A stretch of DNA of 8,489 bases from Candidatus Amesbacteria bacterium RBG_19FT_COMBO_48_16 (GCA_001775555.1 MEXE01000027.1:6769-15257), one strand, 5' to 3'; positions 1 to 6,539 are shown, numbered from the stretch's first letter. Translations and numbers: made by a program. The notes: generated by a model not told the origin, from the sequence alone.

Positions 1-685
1 GGAAAAATTCTATAAATCCCGTGCAATTTTTACCCGACTCTAGGGCTTGGTAATAAAGAGGTCTATGGGTGTCGGTGTATTCCTCAAATTCCAAAATGTG
101 ACTGAAGTCTGATTTGGCCAGAACAAAGGCGGAAATTAAGCGGCCAACCCGACCGTTTCCGTCAGCCAGGGGGTGAATTTTTTCGAAGGCGAATTGAGCA
201 ATGGCGGCGGTTATTGGTGGTGGTTCTTTGAGAGAACGGGTAAACGAAATATATTCATCCATGAGCCGGGGTAAGTTGAAATGGGCTGGAGCCAGGTAAA
301 TAGCAATACCCGCAGAATTGAAAATGGCCCAAGGTTCCTGACGCCAGATGCCAACGTGGGCCGATAAACCTTTTAACGCTAACCGGTGAAGCCGGCGGAT
401 GAGGGAAAGAGACAGTTTTTGGGGGGCGTGAGAGGAAAATATGAAGTTGTAGGCAGTTACCAGATTTTGAACCTCAAGCTGACGGTGAACCTGGGGATCC
501 TCAAGGCGAGCGGGAATATTTTCTATCCGGGCGGAGAAAACAGCGCTTTTTAAAATCGAGCGACGAAGTAAGGAGGCAATATTTTCCGGCTGGGGATAAT
601 ACTTGGTAAACAGCAGATTAAGAGCAGAAACTTCATTGACAAGACGGGAAATGTCAGGAGTAATTTTCCAGGTGAAATCTAACAT
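1..685 (-). CDS. Fic family protein (protein AMPylase), C-terminus cut by window edge
   Basis: Read on the minus strand from the ATG at 685, the frame stays open to the window edge (228 codons visible, no stop). The Fic core motif HPLADGNGRVGR is at residues 171-182, with catalytic His171 and the anion-binding GNGR. Fic enzymes usually transfer AMP from ATP to a hydroxyl side chain of a target protein. Residues 51-56 read SARIEN, which fits the (S/T)xxxE(G/N) inhibitory motif. Placed before the Fic core, it suggests a class II self-inhibited enzyme with Glu55 blocking productive ATP binding. An in-frame TAA lies 9 bases upstream of the ATG (695-697), so the start is secure. There is no Shine-Dalgarno sequence; a -10-like TAATAT sits six bases before the ATG. 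The target is unknown. No antitoxin-like partner is seen on the upstream side; the downstream side is outside the window. Confidence 0.93.
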   Translation of the reverse strand, partial: MLDFTWKITPDISRLVNEVSALNLLFTKYYPQPENIASLLRRSILKSAVFSARIENIPARLEDPQVHRQLEVQNLVTAYNFIFSSHAPQKLSLSLIRRLHRLALKGLSAHVGIWRQEPWAIFNSAGIAIYLAPAHFNLPRLMDEYISFTRSLKEPPPITAAIAQFAFEKIHPLADGNGRVGRLISAFVLAKSDFSHILEFEEYTDTHRPLYYQALESGKNCTGFIEFF

Positions 686-690
686 TTGAT

Positions 691-730
691 GATATTAGAA
701 TATATTAGAAGATATGGGAAGATGTAAGAT
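691..730. repeat. Four degenerate 10-bp tandem repeats upstream of fic
   Basis: On the plus strand the four consecutive blocks are GATATTAGAA, TATATTAGAA, GATATGGGAA and GATGTAAGAT. The first two differ at one base and the later ones drift. The period matches about one helical turn. The repeats fill nearly all of the 46-bp gap between the permease stop and the fic start and include the likely -10 element. They may be an A/T-rich regulatory stretch or a slippage product. Confidence 0.5.
692..697 (-). promoter_or_regulatory. Putative -10 element of fic, leaderless spacing
   Basis: TAATAT on the minus strand is followed by six bases (CATCAA) and the ATG at 685. Transcription starting about seven bases after the hexamer would begin at the start codon. 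No convincing -35 and no Shine-Dalgarno sequence are visible. Confidence 0.4.
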
Positions 731-731
731 A

Positions 732-1532
732 CTAAGACGAGGCGGAGGAGTAGTGGCGGAGGGATGAAGTCCAGGCCAGGTGGGACCAAACAGTAAGAAT
801 TAAAAACAGTAAAACGTATGTAAGAATAAGGTTTGGGGAAAGAGGCTTAAGCAATATCGCAGATGCGGGTAGAGTGGTGAGTAAGGACAACGGTAAAATT
901 AACAGACGCAGCCAAAGATTTGAGGAGGTGAAAATATTGGCGGGATATTTATATATTTCCTGAATTTCAAAAACCACGCTGGAAGTTCCCGGAATAAATC
1001 CGTGCCTGAAGTTGAGGCAGATAAAAAGCACTGTCAGGCAATGGAAAATCCAGAGACTGAGAAGCAAAGTGGTAAGATATAAAACTACTCCGAAGAAAGA
1101 AACCGGTAGATGAAAGCGGATAAGGGTGGAACTTAAATAAACGGCTCCTAATAAGGCTGAAAGGAGGTTATGCAGACTGCCGTTTCTAAAAAAAGCGATG
1201 AAGCGGGCGCTGGCGGGCTTGGCTAAAATGACGTCGAAGCCGCCGGTACCAATGTCCCGGGGAGTGTGGTTCAGCCCGCGCCAAAAAAGGAAAAAGGCCA
1301 GGTAAGTGAATATTTGGAAAGTGAATAGAAGTACCCAAAGTTGGCCGGTATCCCAGCCGGGGAAATGAAAGCGGTTGATAATCAGCCGGAAAGAAATCAG
1401 GTGCAAATAGAAAAAACACAATGATCCGGAAAGAGTGACAATAAAGTTGGCGCGAAGATGAATTTCCTTGGAAATCCCGGCGGATTGGATGTGGCTAAAA
1501 AGCCTGAGATATTTAATTAATTGGTGAAACAT
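732..1532 (-). CDS. ABC-2 type transporter permease (COG3694-like), second of a pair
   Basis: This 266-residue protein has about six hydrophobic segments, roughly at 30-50, 64-84, 117-137, 145-174, 205-228 and 233-256. The cytoplasmic stretch IGTGGFDVILAKPASARF (residues 94-111) matches the 'G.(D)..L.(R/K)P' loop typical of this permease family and follows the second membrane segment. The ATG at 1532 is one base past the TGA of the preceding permease (TGATATG), so translation is probably coupled, and there is no separate Shine-Dalgarno sequence. The two permeases should form a heterodimeric channel for an uncharacterised exporter that needs a COG4586-type ATPase. No such ATPase is in this window, and the next gene is fic. 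The substrate cannot be told from sequence. The stop is TAG at 732-734. Confidence 0.85.
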   Translation of the reverse strand: MFHQLIKYLRLFSHIQSAGISKEIHLRANFIVTLSGSLCFFYLHLISFRLIINRFHFPGWDTGQLWVLLFTFQIFTYLAFFLFWRGLNHTPRDIGTGGFDVILAKPASARFIAFFRNGSLHNLLSALLGAVYLSSTLIRFHLPVSFFGVVLYLTTLLLSLWIFHCLTVLFICLNFRHGFIPGTSSVVFEIQEIYKYPANIFTSSNLWLRLLILPLSLLTTLPASAILLKPLSPNLILTYVLLFLILTVWSHLAWTSSLRHYSSASS

Positions 1533-1533
1533 A

Positions 1534-2304
1534 TCAACCGGCGGTGTGTGAGTATCTGCGAATGGCTAACTTTTGGAAAAAGACGACAGCCAGGCCAATC
1601 AGAGCCAGCCAGAACAGGGAAATGGGGATTTCCGATGAGGAAAACTGGCCCCGAAGAACCCGGACCGGCCAGGTGAGCATATAGGGAAATGGGGAATATT
1701 TCAGAAGCGAGGTGGCCCAAAGAGGGAAAAATGAATAGGGCAATACCACTCCGCCAAGAAAATTGACCACGACGTGTTTGATATTATGAATGGCCCAAAA
1801 TTCATCCAGCCAAAAGGAGAAGAGACCGATTAGAAAGCTAAAGTTAAAAGAGATAAGGAAAGAAATACCCGTGACAAGAAGGGAGAGGCTGAATGAGGAG
1901 AGATTTTGAGGGACGGAACCTGAGGGAGTTAATAACAAGTAAGCGGCCAGAATAAAGGGGAAGAGGGTAATTAAATTAAGTGTTTTCCAGGAAAGGTCGC
2001 TTGTGAGCATAAACTTATAGAACGACAGCGGCTTGACTAGAAAGTTGTTGACTTCGCCAGAGGTGGCAGACTCGTCGATAAATTCATCAATCCGGGAACG
2101 GGTCAACGGATAAATCAGACCGACTAAGAGGTAATAAGGGAGCAGGTCGGAAACGGAGACGGAGCTTATGGGTCGAGCCCAGGAGAGGACTATGAGCAAG
2201 AAAAGGGGGGTAACAAAACCCTGAAGAATGGTAACTAATAGCCGCATGCGGTAGGTTGAATATTCGGAGAGATGCTGGAGAAATAAAATAATATATTTCC
2301 TCAT
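1534..2304 (-). CDS. ABC-2 type transporter permease (COG4587-like), first of a pair
   Basis: This 256-residue protein has hydrophobic segments around 22-41, 53-67, 107-126, 136-165, 175-200 and 226-245. It carries the same family loop as its partner, here SGEVNNFLVKPL (residues 82-93), after the second segment. The N-terminus with basic residues (MRKY, YRMRLL) fits a cytoplasmic start. It belongs to the COG4587/ABC2_membrane_6-type permeases, which pair with COG3694 and a COG4586 ATPase. Here the ATPase is absent from the expected upstream place: HU and its terminator lie there. The start at 2304 has no Shine-Dalgarno sequence; a TGTTAAAAT extended -10 ends six bases before the ATG, suggesting a leaderless message covering both permeases. 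Confidence 0.85.
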   Translation of the reverse strand: MRKYIILFLQHLSEYSTYRMRLLVTILQGFVTPLFLLIVLSWARPISSVSVSDLLPYYLLVGLIYPLTRSRIDEFIDESATSGEVNNFLVKPLSFYKFMLTSDLSWKTLNLITLFPFILAAYLLLTPSGSVPQNLSSFSLSLLVTGISFLISFNFSFLIGLFSFWLDEFWAIHNIKHVVVNFLGGVVLPYSFFPLWATSLLKYSPFPYMLTWPVRVLRGQFSSSEIPISLFWLALIGLAVVFFQKLAIRRYSHTAG

Positions 2305-2310
2305 GAGGAG

Positions 2311-2319
2311 ATTTTAACA
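2311..2319 (-). promoter_or_regulatory. Extended -10 promoter of the permease pair, leaderless spacing
   Basis: The minus strand reads TGTTAAAAT, that is TGn plus the hexamer TAAAAT, then CTCCTC, then the ATG at 2304. The six-base spacing puts the predicted first nucleotide at the start codon. No good -35 is seen, as expected for an extended -10 promoter. The same nine bases precede the tRNA-like gene on the plus strand (6523-6531). Confidence 0.5.
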
Positions 2320-2321
2320 AG

Positions 2322-2347
2322 AAAACGAAGCGATGGCCTCGTTTTTT
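2322..2347 (-). terminator. Rho-independent terminator after the HU gene, possibly bidirectional
   Basis: AAAACGA (2322-2328) pairs with TCGTTTT (2339-2345). A single mismatch follows, then an inner GC/GC pair around a GATG loop. On the minus strand the stem is followed by TTTTCTTGTT, and on the plus strand by a run of six T. It lies 35 bases past the HU stop and just before the permease promoter, so it separates the two transcripts. Confidence 0.65.
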
Positions 2348-2381
2348 GCCAAAACGGAGTGGAGCATGGAGACTTACCTAT

Positions 2382-2654
2382 TTATTTAACCGCTTTTCTG
2401 AGGGTCTTTCCGGCTGTAAAGCGGGCGACACGGTGGCCTTTGACAATTTTTCGTTCTTTGGAGCGGGGAACGATGACCGGCTTATCCTTGACATGGGTAA
2501 CTTTGAAAGTCCCGAATCCTGATAACACGACTTTTTCACCTTTGCCAAGGGCTTTTTTGACTTCCTCCAAGAAAGTTTCGACAGCTTCGCGGGCAGCTTT
2601 TTTTGTGAGATGAGCTTTTCTGGAAACCAGCTCAAACATCTGTTGTTTTGTCAT
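2382..2654 (-). CDS. hup: HU/IHF-family DNA-binding protein
   Basis: The protein is 90 residues, exactly the length of typical HU, and aligns without gaps to E. coli HU-alpha by eye. The N-terminal helices (TKQQMFELVSRKAHLTKKAA) are followed by the hallmark GFGTF at 46-50 and the C-terminal FTAGKTLRKAVK. HU binds DNA non-specifically as a dimer, bends it and organises the nucleoid. The DNA-contacting arm is unusual: the usual GRNPQTG is replaced by VIVPRSK, keeping Pro63 (the intercalating proline) but losing the flanking RN and TG. The ATG at 2654 is preceded by an excellent Shine-Dalgarno sequence, and the gene has its own promoter and terminator, so it is a single-gene transcript. It is basic and lysine-rich, as expected. 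Confidence 0.95.
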   Translation of the reverse strand: MTKQQMFELVSRKAHLTKKAAREAVETFLEEVKKALGKGEKVVLSGFGTFKVTHVKDKPVIVPRSKERKIVKGHRVARFTAGKTLRKAVK

Positions 2655-2660
2655 TATCTT

Positions 2661-2670
2661 TCACCCCCTT
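2661..2670 (-). promoter_or_regulatory. Strong Shine-Dalgarno sequence of the HU gene
   Basis: The minus strand reads AAGGGGGTGA followed by six bases and the ATG at 2654. The GGTGA core matches the anti-Shine-Dalgarno region well. It is the only clear ribosome binding site on the minus-strand half of the window and fixes the HU start. Confidence 0.75.
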
Positions 2671-2677
2671 CCCTGTA

Positions 2678-2693
2678 GATGGTTTTTCCCATC
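2678..2693 (-). other. Small hairpin in the HU mRNA leader
   Basis: GATGG and CCATC form a 5-bp stem around the 6-base loop GAAAAA (minus-strand reading), located between the promoter and the Shine-Dalgarno sequence. It may stabilise or control the leader. It is short, so chance is possible. Confidence 0.4.
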
Positions 2694-2701
2694 GTAAAGC
2701 C

Positions 2702-2730
2702 AAAATATAATACATTTTGACACCTGTCAA
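2702..2730 (-). promoter_or_regulatory. HU promoter with a palindrome over the -35
   Basis: On the minus strand a consensus TTGACA (2725-2730) is followed by TATATT at 15 bases (2704-2709) or TATTTT at 17 bases (2702-2707). The -35 is one arm of a perfect inverted repeat, TTGACA-GG-TGTCAA (2717-2730), which could be an operator. The promoter fills the gap between the rny stop and the HU leader. Confidence 0.7.
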
Positions 2731-2739
2731 GAGGAAATC

Positions 2740-4053
2740 TTACTTGGCTTTGGTGATATCCGTAGCCCGCGACTCGCGGACGGCGGTGATTTTTATTTGA
2801 CCGATATACTGAGCTTCTTTTTCCAGTTTTTGGCGGATTTTGGATACCAAAAGAGTCAGCTCGGAGTCGGAGATAAGTTCCGGCTTAACTAAAACCCGGA
2901 CGTCACGACCGGCCTGGAAAGCATAAACTTCACTAACCTCGGGAAATGATTTACCGATGTCTTCTATTTGGCTTAAACGCTTGACATAGGCTTCGTGAGG
3001 TTCATATCGAGCGCCGGGGCGGGAGCCGGAAATGGCGTCAGCAACCCAGACTATCCGGGAGACTACGGAGGAAAAAGGCTTGTCTTCGTGATGTTCGGCA
3101 ACTGCACTGATCACCAGCTCCGGCAAATCGTATTTTTTCAGCAGTTGAGTTCCCAGCTGAACATGGGTCCCCTCCTCGTCGGTGACAACCTTGCCAATAT
3201 CGTGCAACAGGCAACCGAGGCGGACTAAGGAAATCAGGTCCTCGGACAAGGCTAATTCATGGGCAATCTGGACACCAATTTTGGTTTCCTCGATGGTATG
3301 AATACCGAGGTTTTGGCCGTAGGAGAAGCGAAAGCGGTATTTGCCGATGGTTTTTATCAGATCTGGATGAAGATTGTAGACACCGCAGGCGGCACAGATT
3401 TTGCGACCCTCATCCATAAGGACATTGTCCATCTGACGACGGGTGGCTGTGACAACTTCCTCGATACGCGTCGGGGTAATCCGGCTGTCCTTGATAAGGT
3501 ATTCCAAAGCCCTGCGGGCAATTTCTCTTCTCAAAGAATCAAAAGAGGAGAGGCGGATAGTGTTGCCTTCCTCGATTTCGATCTCTACGCCGGTGGCTTT
3601 TTCAAAAGCGCCGATGTTTCGGCCTTCTTTGCCGATGATACTGCCTTTGACGCTTTCGTCCGGAAGAGTCAGGGTGGAGACTGTGTATTCCGCAGTATAA
3701 TCGGTGGCTCCATGGAGCATGGCGGATACGATGATCTCCTGAGCTAAAACGTTGGCCTGGGCGGTATAATCCTGGCGGGCCTGTTCGATGAGCTTGGCCA
3801 AGTCCTGGGCAAACACCCTTCGGGTCTCATCTAAAAGAAGCTCTTTGGCTTCTTCGCGGGACAAACCTGAAGTTTTTTCTAACCTGGCGAGATAGTCGGC
3901 TCTGAGTTTGTCCAGGTATTGTTTGTCGTCTTCCAAATCCTGGAGGCGACGGTTGACTTCTTCTAAAAGCTGCTCAGCTTTGGTGAGGGAAGAAGGAGGA
4001 TCAGTTGAGTCCGCCTGACCCGAGGGAGAGTAGAAAGCCATGGTTAAAAGCAT
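2740..4053 (-). CDS. rny: Ribonuclease Y, short form without the usual membrane anchor
   Basis: RNase Y is an endoribonuclease that starts bulk mRNA decay. The order of parts is: a charged coiled-coil region at about 24-105; a KH RNA-binding domain with the GxxG loop GKEG at 141-144; then the HD domain with HD at 284-285 (LLHDIGK), HH at 321-322 (AEHHEDKP) and Asp339 (WVADAISG). The ending ITAVRESRAT matches the family C-terminus. At 437 residues it is well below the roughly 520 of typical RNase Y: the N-terminal transmembrane helix is missing and the coiled coil is shortened. An in-frame TAA just upstream (4057-4059) rules out a longer start. Met5 (4041) is an alternative start. The ATG overlaps the recX stop as TAATG, implying translational coupling. 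A CAAC pair (residues 220-223) sits between the KH and HD parts, where I recall no cysteines in well-known homologues. Confidence 0.94.
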   Translation of the reverse strand: MLLTMAFYSPSGQADSTDPPSSLTKAEQLLEEVNRRLQDLEDDKQYLDKLRADYLARLEKTSGLSREEAKELLLDETRRVFAQDLAKLIEQARQDYTAQANVLAQEIIVSAMLHGATDYTAEYTVSTLTLPDESVKGSIIGKEGRNIGAFEKATGVEIEIEEGNTIRLSSFDSLRREIARRALEYLIKDSRITPTRIEEVVTATRRQMDNVLMDEGRKICAACGVYNLHPDLIKTIGKYRFRFSYGQNLGIHTIEETKIGVQIAHELALSEDLISLVRLGCLLHDIGKVVTDEEGTHVQLGTQLLKKYDLPELVISAVAEHHEDKPFSSVVSRIVWVADAISGSRPGARYEPHEAYVKRLSQIEDIGKSFPEVSEVYAFQAGRDVRVLVKPELISDSELTLLVSKIRQKLEKEAQYIGQIKITAVRESRATDITKAK

Positions 4054-4520
4054 TAGTTAACATTATTTTTATTATACACATTTTTTAACACCTTCTCAAT
4101 GACATCCCAGGAAAAGCCGCGGGAATAGAGAAAGCGGGTGGTCTTGAGCCGGAAATCGCGGCGAGGCAGACGATCCCATATCTTTAACTTTTTTTGAAGT
4201 GCATTTTTTGCCAACTCGGTTTCGTCGAGACTTGAGACCGGAGATGGAAGATTTGAGATATCTACTCCTTTTGTTTTCAGCTCCTGAATCAGGAGGCGGC
4301 GGCCGCGGGGTCGGGAACGGGAACGAGATTCGACAAGCCATTTAGAAAAGGCGGCGTCGTCGATAAGTTTGAAATTGGTTAACTTATCAATAACTTGATT
4401 AATTAAAGCTGTGTCTGAGGTCTTCTTTGTCAAATATATTTCTATCTCGCGGCGGCTTCTGGGGCGAATGGAGAGAAACTTGAGAACGGAGTTGAGCAGT
4501 TGGTGGTATTGAGGTGTCAC
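4053..4520 (-). CDS. recX: RecX, regulatory protein of RecA
   Basis: The 155-residue protein has the three-helix repeat pattern of RecX. The first is around 10-48 (SIRPRSRREIEIYL...). The second is around 52-90, with the family core KLIDDAAFSKWLVESR followed by RPRGRRLLIQELKTKGVD. The third is around 118-148 (RRDFRLKTTRFLYSRGFSWDVIEKVL). RecX binds RecA filaments and limits or modulates their extension. The start is GTG at 4520 and overlaps the recA TGA by four bases (GTGA), the classical coupled arrangement. The gene ends in a stop that overlaps the rny start. The very basic stretch SRSRSRPRGRR is notable but typical of the family's second module. Confidence 0.92.
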   Translation of the reverse strand: MTPQYHQLLNSVLKFLSIRPRSRREIEIYLTKKTSDTALINQVIDKLTNFKLIDDAAFSKWLVESRSRSRPRGRRLLIQELKTKGVDISNLPSPVSSLDETELAKNALQKKLKIWDRLPRRDFRLKTTRFLYSRGFSWDVIEKVLKNVYNKNNVN

Positions 4521-5551
4521 TCAGTTTCGACTTCGCCGACTTGTTTAGGTAGAGGCGTTTTGGAGTTTTTGACTGATTTCCAAATAGCTTCCTCTATGGC
4601 TTTGGCGACTTTAGGGTTTTCGGCCAGGAAGGTCCGAGCGGCTTCCCGGCCCTGACCTAAAATAGTGTCGCCGAGATAGATAAAAGCGCCTTTTTTGGTG
4701 AGGATCCCCAACTCGATACCGACGTCGATAAGACCTCCGACTTTGGAAATACCGCCGGTGTTTAAAATATCAAATTCGGCAATTCTGAAAGGCGGAGCGA
4801 GTTTATTTTTGACTATCCGGGCGCGGTGACGGGAACCGATAACCGTATCCCCATCTTTTAAAGTCTCGATTTTTCTAGTATCAACACGGACTGAAGCGTA
4901 AAACTTGAGAGCCATACCACCCGTCGTCGTCTCGGGGTTGCCGAACATAACCCCGATTTTCATTCGGAGTTGATTGGTAAAAATAACCGCGGTGTGGCTT
5001 TTGGAAATGGCACCGGTTATTTTTCGCAGAGCTTGGGACATCAGCCGGGCCTGAACACCCATGACGGCGTCGCCCATCTCGCCCTCCAGCTCCGCCCGGG
5101 GGACTAAAGCCGCTACCGAGTCGATAACAATGACATCGATAGCGCCGGAACGGACTAAAGTTTCCACAATTTCCAAAGCCTGCTCGCCGCTGTCGGGCTG
5201 GGAAACATAAAGATTGTCCAAATCAACGCCGATGCTTTCCGCCCGGGCAGGATCGAGAGCGTGCTCGGCGTCAATGAAAGCGGCGGTGCCGCCGGCCCGC
5301 TGAGCTTCGGCTATGCAATGCAGAGCAACGGTAGTTTTACCAGATGCCTCGGGGCCATAGATCTCGGTTACCCGGCCGCGGGGAAAACCACCAATTCCCA
5401 AGGCTACATCCAGAGCAATCGAACCTGTAGGTATAACATCAACTGCTAAACGGCCTTTCTCCCCGAGTTTCATAATCGAGCCCCGACCAAACTGCTTTTC
5501 TATCTGATCCATTGCGATTTTGATGGCCTGAAGTTTTTGGTCTGTACTCAT
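4517..5551 (-). CDS. recA: Recombinase RecA
   Basis: RecA forms ATP-dependent filaments on single-stranded DNA, drives homologous strand exchange and triggers the SOS response where one exists. From the ATG at 5551 it is 344 residues. Visible parts are the Walker A motif GPEASGKT (66-73), catalytic Glu96 (DAEHALD), Walker B IVIDS (141-145), and the DNA-binding L2 region with TNQLRMKIGVMFGNPETTTGG (about 192-212). The C-terminal end is short and only mildly acidic. A TTG at 5563 would add four residues, but it overlaps the -10 of the likely promoter, so ATG 5551 is preferred. No LexA-type box is visible upstream. recA, recX and rny overlap and form one operon. Confidence 0.98.
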   Translation of the reverse strand: MSTDQKLQAIKIAMDQIEKQFGRGSIMKLGEKGRLAVDVIPTGSIALDVALGIGGFPRGRVTEIYGPEASGKTTVALHCIAEAQRAGGTAAFIDAEHALDPARAESIGVDLDNLYVSQPDSGEQALEIVETLVRSGAIDVIVIDSVAALVPRAELEGEMGDAVMGVQARLMSQALRKITGAISKSHTAVIFTNQLRMKIGVMFGNPETTTGGMALKFYASVRVDTRKIETLKDGDTVIGSRHRARIVKNKLAPPFRIAEFDILNTGGISKVGGLIDVGIELGILTKKGAFIYLGDTILGQGREAARTFLAENPKVAKAIEEAIWKSVKNSKTPLPKQVGEVETE

Positions 5552-5561
5552 GATTGATCCC

Positions 5562-5589
5562 AATATACAGGCACTGGAAAAAAAAGCAA
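5562..5589 (-). promoter_or_regulatory. recA operon promoter
   Basis: The minus strand has TTGCTT (5584-5589), a 16-base spacer and TATATT (5562-5567). The ATG is ten bases past the hexamer, so the leader would be only a few bases long and there is no Shine-Dalgarno sequence. It fits entirely within the short gap to the upstream gene. Confidence 0.55.
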
Positions 5590-5593
5590 GGGA

Positions 5594-6421
5594 TCACTTA
5601 TTTGAAGTTTTGCGGGGTTTTTCCGGTTTGGCGGGAGACGGGGTGTTTGTCTGAGACAGATTCACCAGCCAGGACAGGCTATAATAAGCAAACAGGCCGA
5701 AACTGAAAAATGACAAAATCTGATTGGGAGCCAGTAATATGACTGAAGACAATAAAAGGGGCAATACCGAGGCGTAAACCGCCAGATTGAAACCGCCGGT
5801 GAAAGTGGTGAGAGGCTTTTTTAACAACCTGGCAACGAACAATAAAATCAGACCCCAGAAAAGGAAAGAGATCATTTTGTAAACCCAGAAAAACAAGTTG
5901 ATTACGCAGGTTATGGCTAAAGCGGCCAAAACGGCCAGAAACCAGAGGAAAAACTGGTGGCCGGAAAGCCAGTCGACAATCTGGGATTTGGCTAAGGAAA
6001 AATCGGGCAGACGTTCGAAGGTACGGGTTTGGGTGGCTCCGGCGGAAGTTTTGACTATTATCCGATCCGATAATATCAACAGTCCAGACGGATATTGATC
6101 CAGGTCAACGGGGGCGCCCTCAGTGTTGAGAATAAACGCAAATTGGGGATCGATGACAGAAAAGGGTTGGGAAATAGTAGTGGAGAGCCGGCCGTTTCTA
6201 AGATTAATTTCACCGTCAGGAAGACGGTCTTTGGCCAACCGGGGAAATTGGGGGATAAAATGGGTGAATCCGGCAATGACTAAAACCAGAGGGATGAGAG
6301 AAAACAGCAGGAGATATTTTGTCCAGTACCAGACGACTTTGGGCCAGGGAAGTAAAACAATCTTGGCACCGTAAGTTTTGTCCTGGAGACTGGTGATGGT
6401 TTCTTTGAAAGTTGCCAGCAT
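5594..6421 (-). CDS. DUF1189-family membrane protein
   Basis: This 275-residue protein resembles the DUF1189 family of unknown function, recognised from the overall plan and not from a motif of known chemistry. A cytoplasmic start (residues 1-30) leads to a membrane helix at about 36-54. A long outside segment (about 55-155) holds the family-like runs ISQPFSVIDPQFAFILNTEG and GLLILSDRIIVKTSAGATQT. Then come about four more helices (157-178, 180-199, 213-231, 236-256) and a basic, proline-rich tail. The stop (TGA) lies just upstream of the recA promoter and no terminator is evident, so readthrough into recA is possible. The ATG at 6421 has no Shine-Dalgarno sequence; TAAAAT ends six bases before it. 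Function is unknown. Confidence 0.8.
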   Translation of the reverse strand: MLATFKETITSLQDKTYGAKIVLLPWPKVVWYWTKYLLLFSLIPLVLVIAGFTHFIPQFPRLAKDRLPDGEINLRNGRLSTTISQPFSVIDPQFAFILNTEGAPVDLDQYPSGLLILSDRIIVKTSAGATQTRTFERLPDFSLAKSQIVDWLSGHQFFLWFLAVLAALAITCVINLFFWVYKMISFLFWGLILLFVARLLKKPLTTFTGGFNLAVYASVLPLLLSSVILLAPNQILSFFSFGLFAYYSLSWLVNLSQTNTPSPAKPEKPRKTSNK

Positions 6422-6427
6422 GGGTAG

Positions 6428-6433
6428 ATTTTA
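6428..6433 (-). promoter_or_regulatory. Putative -10 of the DUF1189 gene, leaderless spacing
   Basis: TAAAAT on the minus strand is followed by CTACCC and the ATG at 6421, the same six-base spacing as at the permease and fic starts. The -35 is weak (TGGCGA at 17 bases). There is no Shine-Dalgarno sequence. Confidence 0.45.
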
Positions 6434-6466
6434 TCCCAATTTAATATTGATCGCCAGTAGAACTCA

Positions 6467-6505
6467 CCCCCTTAATCTCTCTCTCTTGATTCAAGAGAGG
6501 GGGGG
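6467..6505. repeat. Strong inverted repeat in the divergent intergenic region
   Basis: CTCTCTTGA (6481-6489) pairs with TCAAGAGAG (6491-6499). Outside it, CCCCC (6467-6471) can pair with GGGGG (6500-6504), leaving a one-sided bulge of nine bases. A TATTTTT run follows on the plus strand. It resembles a terminator but sits between two promoters pointing away from each other, so it would insulate both sides or act as a protein or RNA target. It could also be a small palindromic repeat element. Confidence 0.55.
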
Positions 6506-6522
6506 TATTTTTACAATTAATT

Positions 6523-6531
6523 TGTTAAAAT
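6523..6531 (+). promoter_or_regulatory. Extended -10 promoter before the tRNA-Pro-like gene
   Basis: TGTTAAAAT (TGn plus TAAAAT) ends eight bases before the predicted 5' end of the tRNA-like fold. A start seven to nine bases downstream would give an RNA beginning at or next to the mature 5' end. The nine bases are identical to those before the permease pair. No good -35 is seen. Confidence 0.4.
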
Positions 6532-6539
6532 TCGTGATA

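Noticed and set aside
3259..3747. A 162-codon open frame on the plus strand opposite rny
   Set aside because: It lies wholly antisense to the conserved KH-HD part of RNase Y, has no recognisable domain, and is explained by codon bias of the opposite strand.
5549..5563. Upstream TTG start for recA
   Set aside because: It overlaps the likely -10 hexamer and would add four residues (LGSI) not expected in RecA; the ATG at 5551 gives the usual MSTDQK-like beginning.
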